A stretch of DNA of 64,000 nucleotides from Streptomyces mobaraensis NBRC 13819 = DSM 40847 (GTDB taxonomy: Bacteria; Actinomycetota; Actinomycetes; Streptomycetales; Streptomycetaceae). Under the pieces are notes generated by a model. It made no database searches. It was not told where the DNA came from and worked only from the letters and a program-made list of their open reading frames with translations. Made by a program: the position numbers and the translations under genes. The stretch lies in the NCBI RefSeq assembly GCF_017916255.1, contig NZ_CP072827.1, positions 5,295,501-5,359,500 on the forward strand, given 5' to 3'. Below, in pieces: positions 1-8,854 of this stretch. Each line of letters opens with the position of its first letter. Position 1 is the stretch's first letter.

Positions 1-1
1 G

Positions 2-1276
2 CTGAACTGCGAGATCGCCGAGTGGTGCCGCTTCGCCCGGAAGAACTACTTCTATCCGGACATGCCGAAGAACTTCCAGACCTCCCAGTACGACGAGCCG
101 ATCGCCTTCAACGGCTACCTGGACGTCCAGCTGGAGGACGGCGAGGTCTTCCGCGTGGAGATCGAGCGCGCCCACATGGAGGAGGACACCGGCAAGTCCA
201 CGCACGTGGGCGGTGCCACCGGCCGCATCCACGGCGCGTCCCACTCCCTGCTGGACTACAACCGGGCCGGCATCCCGCTGATCGAGATCGTCACCAAGCC
301 GATCGAGGGCGCGGGCGAGCGGGCCCCCGAGGTCGCCAAGGCGTACGTCGCCGAGCTGCGCGAGCTCATCAAGGCGCTCGGCGTCTCCGAGGCCCGCATG
401 GAGATGGGCCAGATGCGCTGCGACGTCAACCTGTCGCTGCGCCCGAACGGCACCGAGAAGTTCGGCACCCGCTCGGAGACCAAGAACGTCAACTCGCTCC
501 GCAGCGTCGAGCGGGCCGTCCGGTTCGAGGTCATGCGGCACGCCGCCGTGCTGTCCTCGGGCGGCACGATCGTCCAGGAGACGCGCCACTTCCACGAGGA
601 GGACGGCTCCACCACCGCCGGCCGGATCAAGGAAGAGGCCGAGGACTACCGGTACTTCCCCGAGCCGGACCTGGTGCCGGTGGCCCCCTCCCGCGCGTGG
701 GTCGAGGAGCTGCGGGCGACCCTGCCCGAGCTGCCGCGCGTGCGCCGCAACCGCCTCCGCGAGGAGTGGGGGATCAGCGAGCACGACATGCAGTCGATCC
801 TCAACGCGGGCGCGGTCGACCTGATCGTCGCCACCGTCGAGGCCGGTGCCGACTCCGCCGCCGCCCGCAAGTGGTGGATGGGCGAGCTGGCCCGCCGCGC
901 CAACGAGGGCGGCACCGAGCTGTCCGCCATGCCGATCACCCCGGCCCAGGTGGCCCGGGTGGCCGCGCTGGTCGCGGACGGTTCGCTCAACGACAAGCTG
1001 GCGCGCCAGGTCATCGAGGGCGTCCTCGCGGGCGAGGGCGAGCCGGACGCGGTCGTCGAGAAGCGCGGCCTGAAGGTCGTCTCCGACGAGGGTGCGCTCG
1101 GCACCGCCGTGGACGAGGCCATCGCGGCCAACGCGGCCATCGCGGACAAGATCCGCGGCGGCAAGGTCGCGGCGGCGGGCGCGCTCGTCGGCGCGGTCAT
1201 GAAGGCCACGCGGGGCCAGGCGGACGCGGCGCGGGTGCGTGAGCTGATCCTGGAGCGGCTGGGCGTCGAGGGCTGA
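2..1276 (+). CDS. gatB: Asp-tRNA(Asn)/Glu-tRNA(Gln) amidotransferase subunit B (5' end outside window)
   Basis: The reading frame is open from the first bases of the window ([15 protein letters not shown]) to a TGA at 1274-1276, so the N-terminus lies upstream. The [12 protein letters not shown] and [12 protein letters not shown] blocks and the C-terminal YqeY-like tail ([20 protein letters not shown]) are characteristic of GatB. GatB recognises misacylated Glu-tRNA(Gln) or Asp-tRNA(Asn) and, with GatA and GatC, amidates it in the cytoplasm. This is expected in actinobacteria lacking GlnRS. The gene is followed 20 bases later by a strong hairpin, so it is the last gene of its transcription unit. 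About 424 residues are visible, consistent with a roughly 500-residue protein missing only its first part. Confidence 0.97.
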   Translation: MNCEIAEWCRFARKNYFYPDMPKNFQTSQYDEPIAFNGYLDVQLEDGEVFRVEIERAHMEEDTGKSTHVGGATGRIHGASHSLLDYNRAGIPLIEIVTKPIEGAGERAPEVAKAYVAELRELIKALGVSEARMEMGQMRCDVNLSLRPNGTEKFGTRSETKNVNSLRSVERAVRFEVMRHAAVLSSGGTIVQETRHFHEEDGSTTAGRIKEEAEDYRYFPEPDLVPVAPSRAWVEELRATLPELPRVRRNRLREEWGISEHDMQSILNAGAVDLIVATVEAGADSAAARKWWMGELARRANEGGTELSAMPITPAQVARVAALVADGSLNDKLARQVIEGVLAGEGEPDAVVEKRGLKVVSDEGALGTAVDEAIAANAAIADKIRGGKVAAAGALVGAVMKATRGQADAARVRELILERLGVEG

Positions 1277-1296
1277 CGTCGGCCGGGTCCGTGCGA

Positions 1297-1330
1297 GAGG
1301 GCCGCTCCCCTGGACGGGGGAGCGGCCCTC
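1297..1330 (+). terminator. Terminator of the gat operon
   Basis: Perfect inverted repeat GAGGGCCGCTCCCC / GGGGAGCGGCCCTC around a short loop, starting 20 bases after the gatB stop. There is no long T-tract, as is usual for Streptomyces terminators. Confidence 0.85.
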
Positions 1331-1473
1331 TTCCATCAGCACAGGTGACTATTGGCTGACAAGTCGCATTTGGCCGGTTTCGCTCGCTCGCTTCCCCGCC
1401 CGCCGGAACGGTCCGGCATGATCCGGGGCAACGGGCCGGACCACGTGCCCGTACTCCATGGCTGGGGGTAGCA

Positions 1474-2061
1474 ATGCGACGGTTGAGCACCGCGCTGGCC
1501 GCGCTCCTGCTGGCGGGCGCCGGGCTGGTGACGGCCACGGGGGCGATCGCGTCCGAGCCCGCGGGCGGCGGCGCCACGGACACGTCGGACTGCCGGGTCG
1601 GCTGGGGGAGCCAGCCCAGGAGCCATCCCGACTCCGAGTACCACCCGCTGACCGACATCAGAACCGGCCGCCACCGCTGTTTCGACCGGATGGTCTTCGA
1701 CGTGCACACCTCGCACGGTCACCCGATCGGGTACCACGTGGGGTACGTCGACCAGCTGTATCAGGACGGTTCCGGGGACGTCGTCACCGTCGCCGGCGGC
1801 GCCCTCCTGGAGATCCGGGTGGCCGCGCCGAGCCACGACCCGGAGACCGGCGGACCGCGCTACCCCGGGCGCGCCGGCCATCCGCTGCCCGGCGTGGACC
1901 TCACCGGTTACCCGGCGTTCCGCGAGGCCAGGTTCGTGGGCAGCTTCGAGGGCGACACGATGGTGGGGCTGGGGCTGAAGGGAAGGCTGCCGTTCCGGGT
2001 CTTCCAGACGGGCAACCACGTGGTGGTGGACGTCGCTCATTCCTGGCACACGTTCCGGTAG
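1474..2061 (+). CDS. Secreted AMIN-like domain protein
   Basis: This is a 195-residue protein with a classical signal peptide: MRRLSTALAALLLAGAG, a hydrophobic core to about residue 25, and cleavage near GAIASEP. The mature part begins with a Cys-containing segment (DCRVGWGS), then CFDRMVFDVHT and GYHVGYVDQLY. That pattern matches the beta-rich AMIN-like family of actinobacterial secreted proteins. A second Cys (HRCFDRM) could pair with the first. No catalytic motif is visible, so a role in binding cell-wall or extracellular polymers is inference from the fold. The gene stands alone between the gat terminator and the MMPL exporter. Confidence 0.7.
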   Translation: MRRLSTALAALLLAGAGLVTATGAIASEPAGGGATDTSDCRVGWGSQPRSHPDSEYHPLTDIRTGRHRCFDRMVFDVHTSHGHPIGYHVGYVDQLYQDGSGDVVTVAGGALLEIRVAAPSHDPETGGPRYPGRAGHPLPGVDLTGYPAFREARFVGSFEGDTMVGLGLKGRLPFRVFQTGNHVVVDVAHSWHTFR

Positions 2062-2256
2062 GGCCGCCGGTCGCGGGGGTGGCGCCCGGGTCCTGTGGTG
2101 TGACCCACAAAAGGGACAAACGATCTCCCGGAGCTGTCAGAGTGGTCGGCCGGAGGCCCGCATACTGCGGTCCGTCCCCCCTCTCCGTCGAAGCGCTCCG
2201 AACCGCGGGTCCCCCCGGCGTGCGCGACGCGACACGACCCTCCCGGGAAGCAGGGA

Positions 2257-4608
2257 ATGACCGCACTCGCCCGGTGGTGCCTGCGCCGCCGCCTCGCCGT
2301 CGTCGTCCTGTGGCTCGTCGCCCTCGCCGGCACGGCCGCCGCGGCGGCGCTGGCCGGTTCCTCCTACTCCGAGGACTACCGGGTGCCCGGCACCGAGTCC
2401 GGCCGCGCCACCGCCCTGCTCGAACGGGACTTCCCCGGCCGCGGCGGCGACGACACGATCGTCTGGCACACCACGTCCGGCACCGTCCGCTCCGCCGACG
2501 TCCGGCAGCGGATGTCCCACACCCTCCGCGAGGTCGCCGCCCTGCCCGGCGTCGCCTCGGTCGACGGCCCGTACACCGGTTCCGGCGGCGGGATCAGCCC
2601 CGACGGCCGGACCGCCTACGCCGATCTGACCTTCCGCGGGGACGGCGCCGGCGATCCCGACGTCGGACAGGTGCGGACGGTCGTCACCACCGCGCGGGCG
2701 GCGGCGGGGGACGGGCTGGACGTGGCCCTCGGCGGCAGCTCCATCGGCCTCACCGAGGGCGCGAACAGTCACCTCAGCGAGCTCGTCGGCATCGTCGTCG
2801 CGGCGGTGGTGCTCTTCGTCGTCTTCGGCTCGCTCGCGGCCTGCCTGCTGCCCATCGCCACCGCGCTCGTCGGCGTCGGCACGGCCGCCGCGGGCACCGT
2901 CCTGCTGGGCCACCTGATGCCGGTCGCCGGCTTCGCGCCCATGCTGGGCACCCTCATCGGCCTCGGCGTGGGCATCGACTACGCGCTGTTCATCGTCACC
3001 CGCCACCGCAAGGGCCTGCGCCAGGGGCTGTCGGTCCCGGAGGCGGCCGAACGGGCGGTGGCGACGACCGGACGCGCCGTGGTCTTCGCCGGCGGGACCG
3101 TCTGCGCGGCGCTGCTCGGCATGCTCGTGCTCCGGCTGGACTTCCTGATCGGCGTCGCCCTCGCCGCGTCCCTCACGGTCCTCCTCACCGTGGCCGCGTC
3201 GCTCACCCTGCTGCCCGCCCTCCTGGGCTTCATGGGACGACGGGTGCTGGGGCGCCGGGAGCGCCGCGCGGTGCCGGGCGCCGGGCTCGGCCCCGACGCT
3301 CCGGCGGGCCTGGCCGTCCCGACCGGTTCGGTCGCCTCGTCCGGCCCGGGTGCCCCGACCGGCCTGGTCGCCTCAACCGGTCCGACCGGTCTCGCCGCCC
3401 CGGCTGCCCCGACCGGCTCGACCGACCCGACCGCCCCCACCGGCCTGGCCGCCCGCTGGTCGGCGCTGGTCGAACGGCGGCCGAAGCTGCTCGCCGCCGT
3501 CGCCGCGGCCGTGATGCTCGTCCTCGCCCTGCCCGCGTTCGCCCTCCACCTGGGCACCTCCGACCAGGGCAACAACCCCGCCTCGTCCACCACCCGGCAG
3601 GCGTACGACCTGCTCGCCGACGGCTTCGGCCCCGGCGTCAACGGCCCCCTGACGCTCGTCGCGGAGCTGGACGGCGCGGGCGAGCGCCTCGCCTTCGACC
3701 GGCTGCCCGCGCGGCTGCGCGACATGCCGGGCATCGCCTCCGTCGGCCCCGCCACGCACGGCCGCGGCGGCGCCTCCGGCGCCATCGCCGTCGTCCCCGA
3801 CAGCTCGCCGCAGTCCCGCGCCACCAGCGACCTCGTCCGGCGGCTGCGCGCCGAGACCCTGCCCCGCGCCACCGCCGGCACCGGCCTGGACGTCCACGTC
3901 GGCGGGCCGACCGCCGCCTACGACGACTTCGCCGCTGTCATCCGCGGCAAACTCCCGCTGTTCGTCGGCACGGTGGTCGGCCTGGGCTGCGTCCTGCTGC
4001 TCCTCGCGTTCCGCAGCGTCGGCATACCGCTGAAGGCCGCCGCGATGAACATCGCCGCCGTCGCCTCCTCGTTCGGCCTGATCGTCGCGGTCTTCCAGTG
4101 GGGCTGGGGCAGCGAATCCCTCGGCCTGGGCCGGGCCGGGCCCATCGAACCGTTCCTGCCCGTGGTGATGATCGCCGTCCTCTTCGGTCTGTCCATGGAC
4201 TACCAGGTGTTCCTGGTGAGCCGGATGTACGAGGAGTGGCTGGCCACCCGCGACAACCGCCGCGCGGTCCGGGTCGGGCTGGCCGAGACCAGCCGGGTCA
4301 TCAACTCGGCCGCGATCATCATGATCTCGGTGTTCCTGGCGTTCGTGCTGAGCGGCGACCGGGTGATCGCGATGTTCGGCATCGGGCTGGCGTCGGCCGT
4401 CGCCCTGGACGCGTTCGTGCTGCGCACGCTGCTCGTCCCGGCGCTGATGCACCTGCTCGGCGGCGCGAACTGGTGGCTGCCGGGGTGGCTGGACCGGCGG
4501 CTCCCGCGCATCAGCATCGAGCCGCCGGAGCCGCGGCCGACGCGGCCGCTGCCGACGCCGCTGACGGGCGCGCGGCCCGAGCGGGAGGACGTACGGCCGG
4601 TGGCGTGA
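2257..4608 (+). CDS. MMPL/RND family transporter
   Basis: This 783-residue membrane protein has the duplicated RND layout. TM1 (residues about 12-35) is followed by an extracytoplasmic loop with PGVASVDGPYT, a five-TM bundle (about 170-330), a second TM1 (about 405-425), a second loop, and a second five-TM bundle (about 565-745). Both TM4-type helices carry the Asp-Tyr pair of MmpL proteins (GIDYALFIVTRHR and SMDYQVFLVSRMYEE), which couples proton flux to lipid or drug export. A Pro/Thr/Gly/Ala-rich linker of about 65 residues (about 345-405) joins the two halves. The start ATG follows GGAAGCAGGGA. The substrate is unknown; such pumps in Streptomyces export lipids or polyketides. Confidence 0.92.
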   Translation: MTALARWCLRRRLAVVVLWLVALAGTAAAAALAGSSYSEDYRVPGTESGRATALLERDFPGRGGDDTIVWHTTSGTVRSADVRQRMSHTLREVAALPGVASVDGPYTGSGGGISPDGRTAYADLTFRGDGAGDPDVGQVRTVVTTARAAAGDGLDVALGGSSIGLTEGANSHLSELVGIVVAAVVLFVVFGSLAACLLPIATALVGVGTAAAGTVLLGHLMPVAGFAPMLGTLIGLGVGIDYALFIVTRHRKGLRQGLSVPEAAERAVATTGRAVVFAGGTVCAALLGMLVLRLDFLIGVALAASLTVLLTVAASLTLLPALLGFMGRRVLGRRERRAVPGAGLGPDAPAGLAVPTGSVASSGPGAPTGLVASTGPTGLAAPAAPTGSTDPTAPTGLAARWSALVERRPKLLAAVAAAVMLVLALPAFALHLGTSDQGNNPASSTTRQAYDLLADGFGPGVNGPLTLVAELDGAGERLAFDRLPARLRDMPGIASVGPATHGRGGASGAIAVVPDSSPQSRATSDLVRRLRAETLPRATAGTGLDVHVGGPTAAYDDFAAVIRGKLPLFVGTVVGLGCVLLLLAFRSVGIPLKAAAMNIAAVASSFGLIVAVFQWGWGSESLGLGRAGPIEPFLPVVMIAVLFGLSMDYQVFLVSRMYEEWLATRDNRRAVRVGLAETSRVINSAAIIMISVFLAFVLSGDRVIAMFGIGLASAVALDAFVLRTLLVPALMHLLGGANWWLPGWLDRRLPRISIEPPEPRPTRPLPTPLTGARPEREDVRPVA

Positions 4609-4656
4609 GGCGGGTGGCGCGACGGTGGCCCCCCGCACACCCGGAGCCCTCTGCTC

Positions 4657-5394
4657 CTACTGCGTGGCGGTTCGCAGCGCCGCGTGCCGGACGGCGGCCT
4701 CCGCCAGGGCCCGGATCAGCGGGTGGGCGCGCGTCCCGTCCCCGGCCAGCTCCGGCTGGAACAGCGTGCCGAGGAAGAACGGGTGGTCCGGCAGTTCCAC
4801 GATCCGGAGCCCGCCCGCCTCGTCGGCGCCGCTGAAGCGCAGCCCGTGCGCGCGCAGCACGTCCTCGTACGCCGGGTCCAGGGCGTACGAGCAGTGGTAG
4901 CGCTCGACCGTGCGGTCCGCGCCGAGCAGCCGCGCGGCGAGCGTGCCGGGCACGACGGTGACCGGGCCCTCGTGTCCGACGAGGGAGCAGGCGAGCGGGG
5001 AGATCAGCGGGGCGGCGGCCTCGGGCGCGACCTCCGCGTGCGCCGCGTCGTCCAGTCCGCACACCGAGCGCGCGTACTCCAGCAGCGCGTGCTGGAAACC
5101 GCCGCACGTGCCCAGGAACGGAACCCCGCCCTCCCGCGCCGCCCGGACGGCGGCCAGGGCACCCGCCTCGCTGCGGTACGGGCTGCCGGGCAGCAGCCAG
5201 ACGCCGTCGAACCCGTCGAGCGCGCCGGGGAGTTCGGCGTCCTCGGTGGGGATCCAGTAGGGCTCCACCACCAGTCCGTCGTGCCGGGCGAGGGAGTCGA
5301 GGAGGCCGGGGACGCGGACGTGGGAGCGGACGGCGGACGAACGGTCGCCGACGAGGGCGAGGCGGGCGGTGGGAGCGTGCGTTGTGAGAGCCAT
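4657..5394 (-). CDS. Class I glutamine amidotransferase-like protein (CTP synthase C-terminal region-related)
   Basis: The 245-residue protein has the class I GATase fold. A nucleophile-elbow motif FLGTCGGFQHALLEY places the catalytic Cys at 97, and the C-terminal strand contains LGTLFQPELAG. In true GATases this last motif is HPE, and the His completes the Cys-His-Glu triad; here it reads Q213-P-E215, so glutamine hydrolysis by the usual mechanism is doubtful. The sequence resembles the stand-alone family annotated as CTP synthase C-terminal region-related proteins, whose function is unclear. It is transcribed divergently from a LysR regulator, with only 76 bases between the starts. That suggests, but does not prove, that the regulator controls it. 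Confidence 0.75.
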   Translation of the reverse strand: MALTTHAPTARLALVGDRSSAVRSHVRVPGLLDSLARHDGLVVEPYWIPTEDAELPGALDGFDGVWLLPGSPYRSEAGALAAVRAAREGGVPFLGTCGGFQHALLEYARSVCGLDDAAHAEVAPEAAAPLISPLACSLVGHEGPVTVVPGTLAARLLGADRTVERYHCSYALDPAYEDVLRAHGLRFSGADEAGGLRIVELPDHPFFLGTLFQPELAGDGTRAHPLIRALAEAAVRHAALRTATQ

Positions 5395-5451
5395 ACGGGC
5401 ATCCTGACCCGAGCCCGTACTTCAGCACCAACGATGATTCGTGCACTCCCC

Positions 5452-5466
5452 ATCAGAAATACTGAT
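5452..5466. promoter_or_regulatory. LysR-type operator candidate in the divergent promoter
   Basis: Perfect dyad ATCAG-AAATA-CTGAT, a 15-bp T-N11-A type site. It lies between the divergent GATase-like and LysR genes and runs right up to the LysR start codon. Position and symmetry suggest autoregulation; this is inference. Confidence 0.55.
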
Positions 5467-5470
5467 GCGC

Positions 5471-6370
5471 ATGGACCCGCACCTGCTCCGCACGTTCGTG
5501 ACCGTCGCCCGCCGCGGTTCCTTCTCGGCGGCGGCCGTCGAACTCGGCTACACCCAGTCCGCGGTCTCGCAGCACATCGCCGCCCTGGAGGCGGACCTCT
5601 CCGCTGTCCTGCTGCGGCGCCGTCCCGTGGCCCCCACGGAGGCGGGCCGGCTCCTCCTCGACCACGCCGGCCCGCTCCTGCTGCGGCTGGACGCGGCCCG
5701 GGCGGACATCGCCCGGCTGGTCGCGGAACCCACGGGCCGGCTGACGCTGGGTGTCACCCCGCTCGCCCTGACGCCTCACGTGGCGGACCGGCTGGCCGCG
5801 CTGCGGGCCGCGCACCCGCGCTGGGAGGTGACGATCCGGGTCCTGGACCGGGACGCCGTCCCGGCGGCGGTCTCCGCGGGCACTCTCGACGCGGGCCTCA
5901 CCGACGGCATGACGGCCCCCAGCGACCCCCTGCGCCTCCCGGAAACGGGCCCGTTGACGTCGACCGTGGTCGCCGAACGCCCCCTCCACGTCACCCTCCC
6001 GGCGGGCCACCCCCTCGCCCGCCGCACGGGCCTGCGCCTCCCCGACCTGGCCGACGCCTTCTGGCTCGACGCCCCCGCCACGGCCGTCCCCCTCCCACAC
6101 CTCCGCACGGCGTGCGCCCCCGGCACCTTCCGCGCCCGCCTCCGCTACGAGGGCACCGACGTCCACGGCCTCGCGGCCCTGATCGCGGCGGGGGAGGGCC
6201 TGGCCCTGCTGCCCGCCCTGGACGGCCTGGCGGGAGTGGCCCAAGTCCCGGTGACCGCCCCACGCCTGGTCCACCGCGTGGAACTCCTGACAGGCGGGGT
6301 GACGACCGGCCCGGCGGCGGCACTGAGGGAGGCGCTGGCCGGCCCGGAGGGCGGGGGCGCGGCCTCCTGA
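5471..6370 (+). CDS. LysR family transcriptional regulator
   Basis: The N-terminus MDPHLLRTFVTVARRGSFSAAAVELGYTQSAVSQHIAALEADL is the winged helix-turn-helix of LysR proteins (residues about 1-60). It is followed by a linker helix and a periplasmic-binding-protein-like effector domain (about 90-295). An in-frame ATG six bases upstream (5465) is also possible, but the family usually begins at MDPHLL. The length of 299 residues is normal. It is divergent from the GATase-like gene and has a dyad operator in the short intergenic region. The inducer is unknown. Confidence 0.93.
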   Translation: MDPHLLRTFVTVARRGSFSAAAVELGYTQSAVSQHIAALEADLSAVLLRRRPVAPTEAGRLLLDHAGPLLLRLDAARADIARLVAEPTGRLTLGVTPLALTPHVADRLAALRAAHPRWEVTIRVLDRDAVPAAVSAGTLDAGLTDGMTAPSDPLRLPETGPLTSTVVAERPLHVTLPAGHPLARRTGLRLPDLADAFWLDAPATAVPLPHLRTACAPGTFRARLRYEGTDVHGLAALIAAGEGLALLPALDGLAGVAQVPVTAPRLVHRVELLTGGVTTGPAAALREALAGPEGGGAAS

Positions 6371-6664
6371 GGCCCCGGCGCGCCCCTTCCCGTTCCCGCG
6401 GGCCGGACCCCGCCCGAGCGCACCTACGGCGCGTGCCCTCGAACGCCGGACCCGCCGTTCGTCCGGCCCGCCCTGAACGACCGCGCGCCGGCGACCTCGT
6501 ACGGGAAGGCGGCCCGGGCGGACGCCGACGAGATCACTCGCCTGCCGGTGCGGCGCCGTCGGTGGCCGGTGCCATCGGCGGCGGCGTCGTGCGGACCACG
6601 CCGGACGGGGGCGGTGGAACGGCCCGGGGCGCACAGGGCAATCGCTGCGCGCGGCAGGCAATGA

Positions 6665-7814
6665 TTACCACTCGAACACGACGGCCCCGTGGCAGCCTCC
6701 GCGCCCCTGGCCGCCCTTCGTCCCCTTGTCGCCGCTGTCGCCGTTCCGGGCCCCGGTGTACTTGTTCGAGCCCTGCCCGCCGCCGCCACCGGCGCCGCCA
6801 CCGGCGCCGCCATCGGCGCCACGAGCGCCGTCGCCGCCGCATCCGAAGGTCCTGTGGCCTTCCGAGCCCGCCGCTCCCTTGCCTCCGCCGCCGCCATTGC
6901 CTCCGTTGTAGGAACGCCCACCGAAGCCCTCGTCACGGCCGGAGCCGCCGGCTTGGCCCGCCTCGCCGTCGTAACCGCCCTTGCCCGCAGTTCCGGCGCT
7001 CCGCTTCAGCAGCACGCCTCGGCAGAAGGTCTCGCTCTCGTTCAGGCTGCCGCCCTGGCCACCGGAACCGCCCTTGCCGGGCCGGACACCGGCCGCCCCC
7101 CGGCCACGGGCACCGTTGCCGATGCTGGCGTTCGTCCCGCCCTCGCCGCCGCCCCCGGCGGCACTGGCCTTTCCGCCGCCTCCGGGCCGGCCGGCTGCCG
7201 CCTTGGCCAATGGCTCCCGCAAGTCGGTGAACTCGTACACTTGGGTCGAAACGGGTGAAAGGGGGGAATGCGCGTTCTCGGCGCGGGTGCCCGCCGTGCC
7301 GTCGGTGCCCCCGCCGAAGAAGGTTCTTCCGCCCTTGCCGGCTTTTCCGCCAGGGCCTGCGGTCCCGGGAGTACCCCCCTGGTCCGGCCGGCCCACGAAG
7401 ACGAGGAGGCGGCGGTCCTTGGGGACGGGCATCAGACACTTGACCGCCGCCCCCTCCTCCTCCCGTGCCGCCTGCCGCGGCTCCACCGCCGCCTCCGCCG
7501 CCGCCCCCCTCGCCACCGCCGCCACCACCACCGCCACCGGACCCTCCGGCCGTACTGCCGCCCACGCCGCCGGCACCCCACAGGGAGACGGTGACGGCGT
7601 CGACCCCCACCGGTACGCGGAGTCCACTCCCACTATGGGTGACCTCCTTCCTTCCGTGCGGCGCCGCCGCCCGGGCGGGGACGGGGGCGGTGAGATCGCC
7701 GGTCACCAGGCTCGCCAGTACCAGTGCGGACACCGCCCAGGCGGCCCGGTGGGACCTGCGCCGTTCCGGGGTGGCGACCCCGGGCGGGGAAGACGGGGAG
7801 GAAACGCTCGGCAC
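6665..7814 (-). pseudogene. Glycine-rich secreted protein, split by an apparent one-base frameshift
   Basis: A GTG at 7814 preceded by GGAG starts a protein with a signal peptide (hydrophobic WAVSALVLASLVTG, cleavage near PARAAAP) and VDAVTVSLWGAGG. This is the opening strand of glycine-rich beta-domain proteins, followed by a poly-Gly stretch. In that frame the protein then turns into Arg/Pro-rich nonsense. The expected continuation (AAVKCLMPVPKDRRLLVFVGRPDQGG, many GG repeats, final GGCHGAVVFEW) lies in another frame that runs to 6665. Deleting one G from the five-G run (C5 on the plus strand, 7450-7454) joins the frames exactly. The gene is therefore broken, mis-sequenced, or switched at this tract. 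The protein would be surface-associated or secreted; its function is unknown. Confidence 0.7.
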
Positions 7815-8615
7815 GATGGACTCCAATACGGGTGGACGAGGGGGAGAGCCGTTTCGGCCTTGCCGGGCCGACGTCCTCGCGGTCGCGGGGGTGGGGCGCC
7901 GCTCGTGAAAGGGCGAGCGGTTCGACGGGCACGGGCGGGGCGGCTCGTTTCCCGAGGGCCGGCGGGCTGCGCCGCATGGACGACGGGAGCGGTACGTCCC
8001 CTGGGGAGAGCACCTCACCGAGGCGCCTGAGAGCTACCGGTGTGATCACCGGGAAGTCAAAAACTCGGACCAGCACACCGAGCCCTGTCGCTCGTACACC
8101 GTGCCCAAGGCAGAACATGAGGACGGAGCCGCGACCCCCCCCGGGAGGGGGCGCATGGTCGGCGACGGCCCGGGACGGCCCCGAGGTCCTTCCAAACCCG
8201 CCCGGCACGCCTGAAAGGAGGGAGTCTCCGGGCGTCGGGCCGCAGGCCACCCGATCGAGAGGCCCGGTCCCGTTCCCGGCCCCCGCCTACCCCCTGAGTG
8301 TGGTGTGCCGAACCGGCCTTGACCCCACCTTCCGCGCCCCACAGCCGTCACCGTCGGACCGTTCGCCGGGCGAGGCGTCGGCTGAGCAGACGGCCGCCGG
8401 TCACCGGTCGGCCGAACGCTGCCGACAGCTGCCCCCTACGGGCCCTGAGGGCGCCTAAGGCACCCCGCCCCCGGCACCCGCGCGTCTAAGGCGTCCGCGC
8501 ACCCCCGATATGAGGCACTCGCCCGATGCCCCGCCCCCACCTCAGAGACGAAGCTTTCCTCAGGTCGGGAGAACGACACCGGCCACCAAAGACCGAAGCG
8601 ACCTGAGGAGTCACC
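7815..8615. other. 801-bp stretch without a convincing gene
   Basis: Open frames exist on both strands here, but their translations are Arg/Pro/Gly-rich without recognisable motifs or good ribosome binding sites. The interval should hold the promoter of the glycine-rich gene (minus strand) and of the small gene at 8616 (plus strand). I see no RNA gene or strong hairpin. Confidence 0.5.
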
Positions 8616-8819
8616 GTGATCGACAACCTGCTCCACCACTTCCGTCTCGTCGAGTTCGCCCGCGACGCCGTCGACCACCGGCTGCTGGCCGAGGCTCGCG
8701 ACGCCCGGCGCTCGGAGGGCGGACAGGGCGGCCAGGACATCGGGAGGCGGGTGAGGACGCACACGCTTCTGCCGCTCGTACCGCGGCAGCGGCGCGTGGG
8801 CGAGCGGGCCGGACTGTGA
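8616..8819 (+). CDS. Small basic protein of unknown function
   Basis: A GTG start is preceded by GAGGAG with five bases of spacing, one of the better ribosome binding sites in the region. It opens a 67-residue frame (MIDNLLHHFRLVEFARDAVDHRL...). The N-terminal 30 residues are predicted helical; the C-terminus is Arg-rich (RRVRTHTLLPLVPRQRR). No family is recognised. The stop TGA at 8817-8819 overlaps a GTG at 8816 that is in frame with the following LuxR regulator, so the two could be translationally coupled. It could also be a spurious frame. Confidence 0.45.
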   Translation: MIDNLLHHFRLVEFARDAVDHRLLAEARDARRSEGGQGGQDIGRRVRTHTLLPLVPRQRRVGERAGL

Positions 8820-8854
8820 TCAATTCGGCCGGGCCGTTGTCAGTGGGCTGTGCC

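Noticed and set aside
1458..4835. Very long open frame spanning the secreted AMIN-like and MMPL genes
   Set aside because: Its translation is Arg/Gly/Pro-rich without motifs. It is the off-frame of two genes with clear signal peptide, TM segments and Asp-Tyr motifs.
7724..8458. Open frame of 244 codons on the plus strand
   Set aside because: No ribosome binding site, low-complexity Arg/Pro/Gly composition and no recognisable domain. It partly overlaps the antisense of the glycine-rich gene.
8510..8854. N-terminal extension of the LuxR-family regulator
   Set aside because: The residues before 8855 are Arg/Pro-rich and off-frame to the small gene at 8616. The conserved family sequence starts at about 8867.
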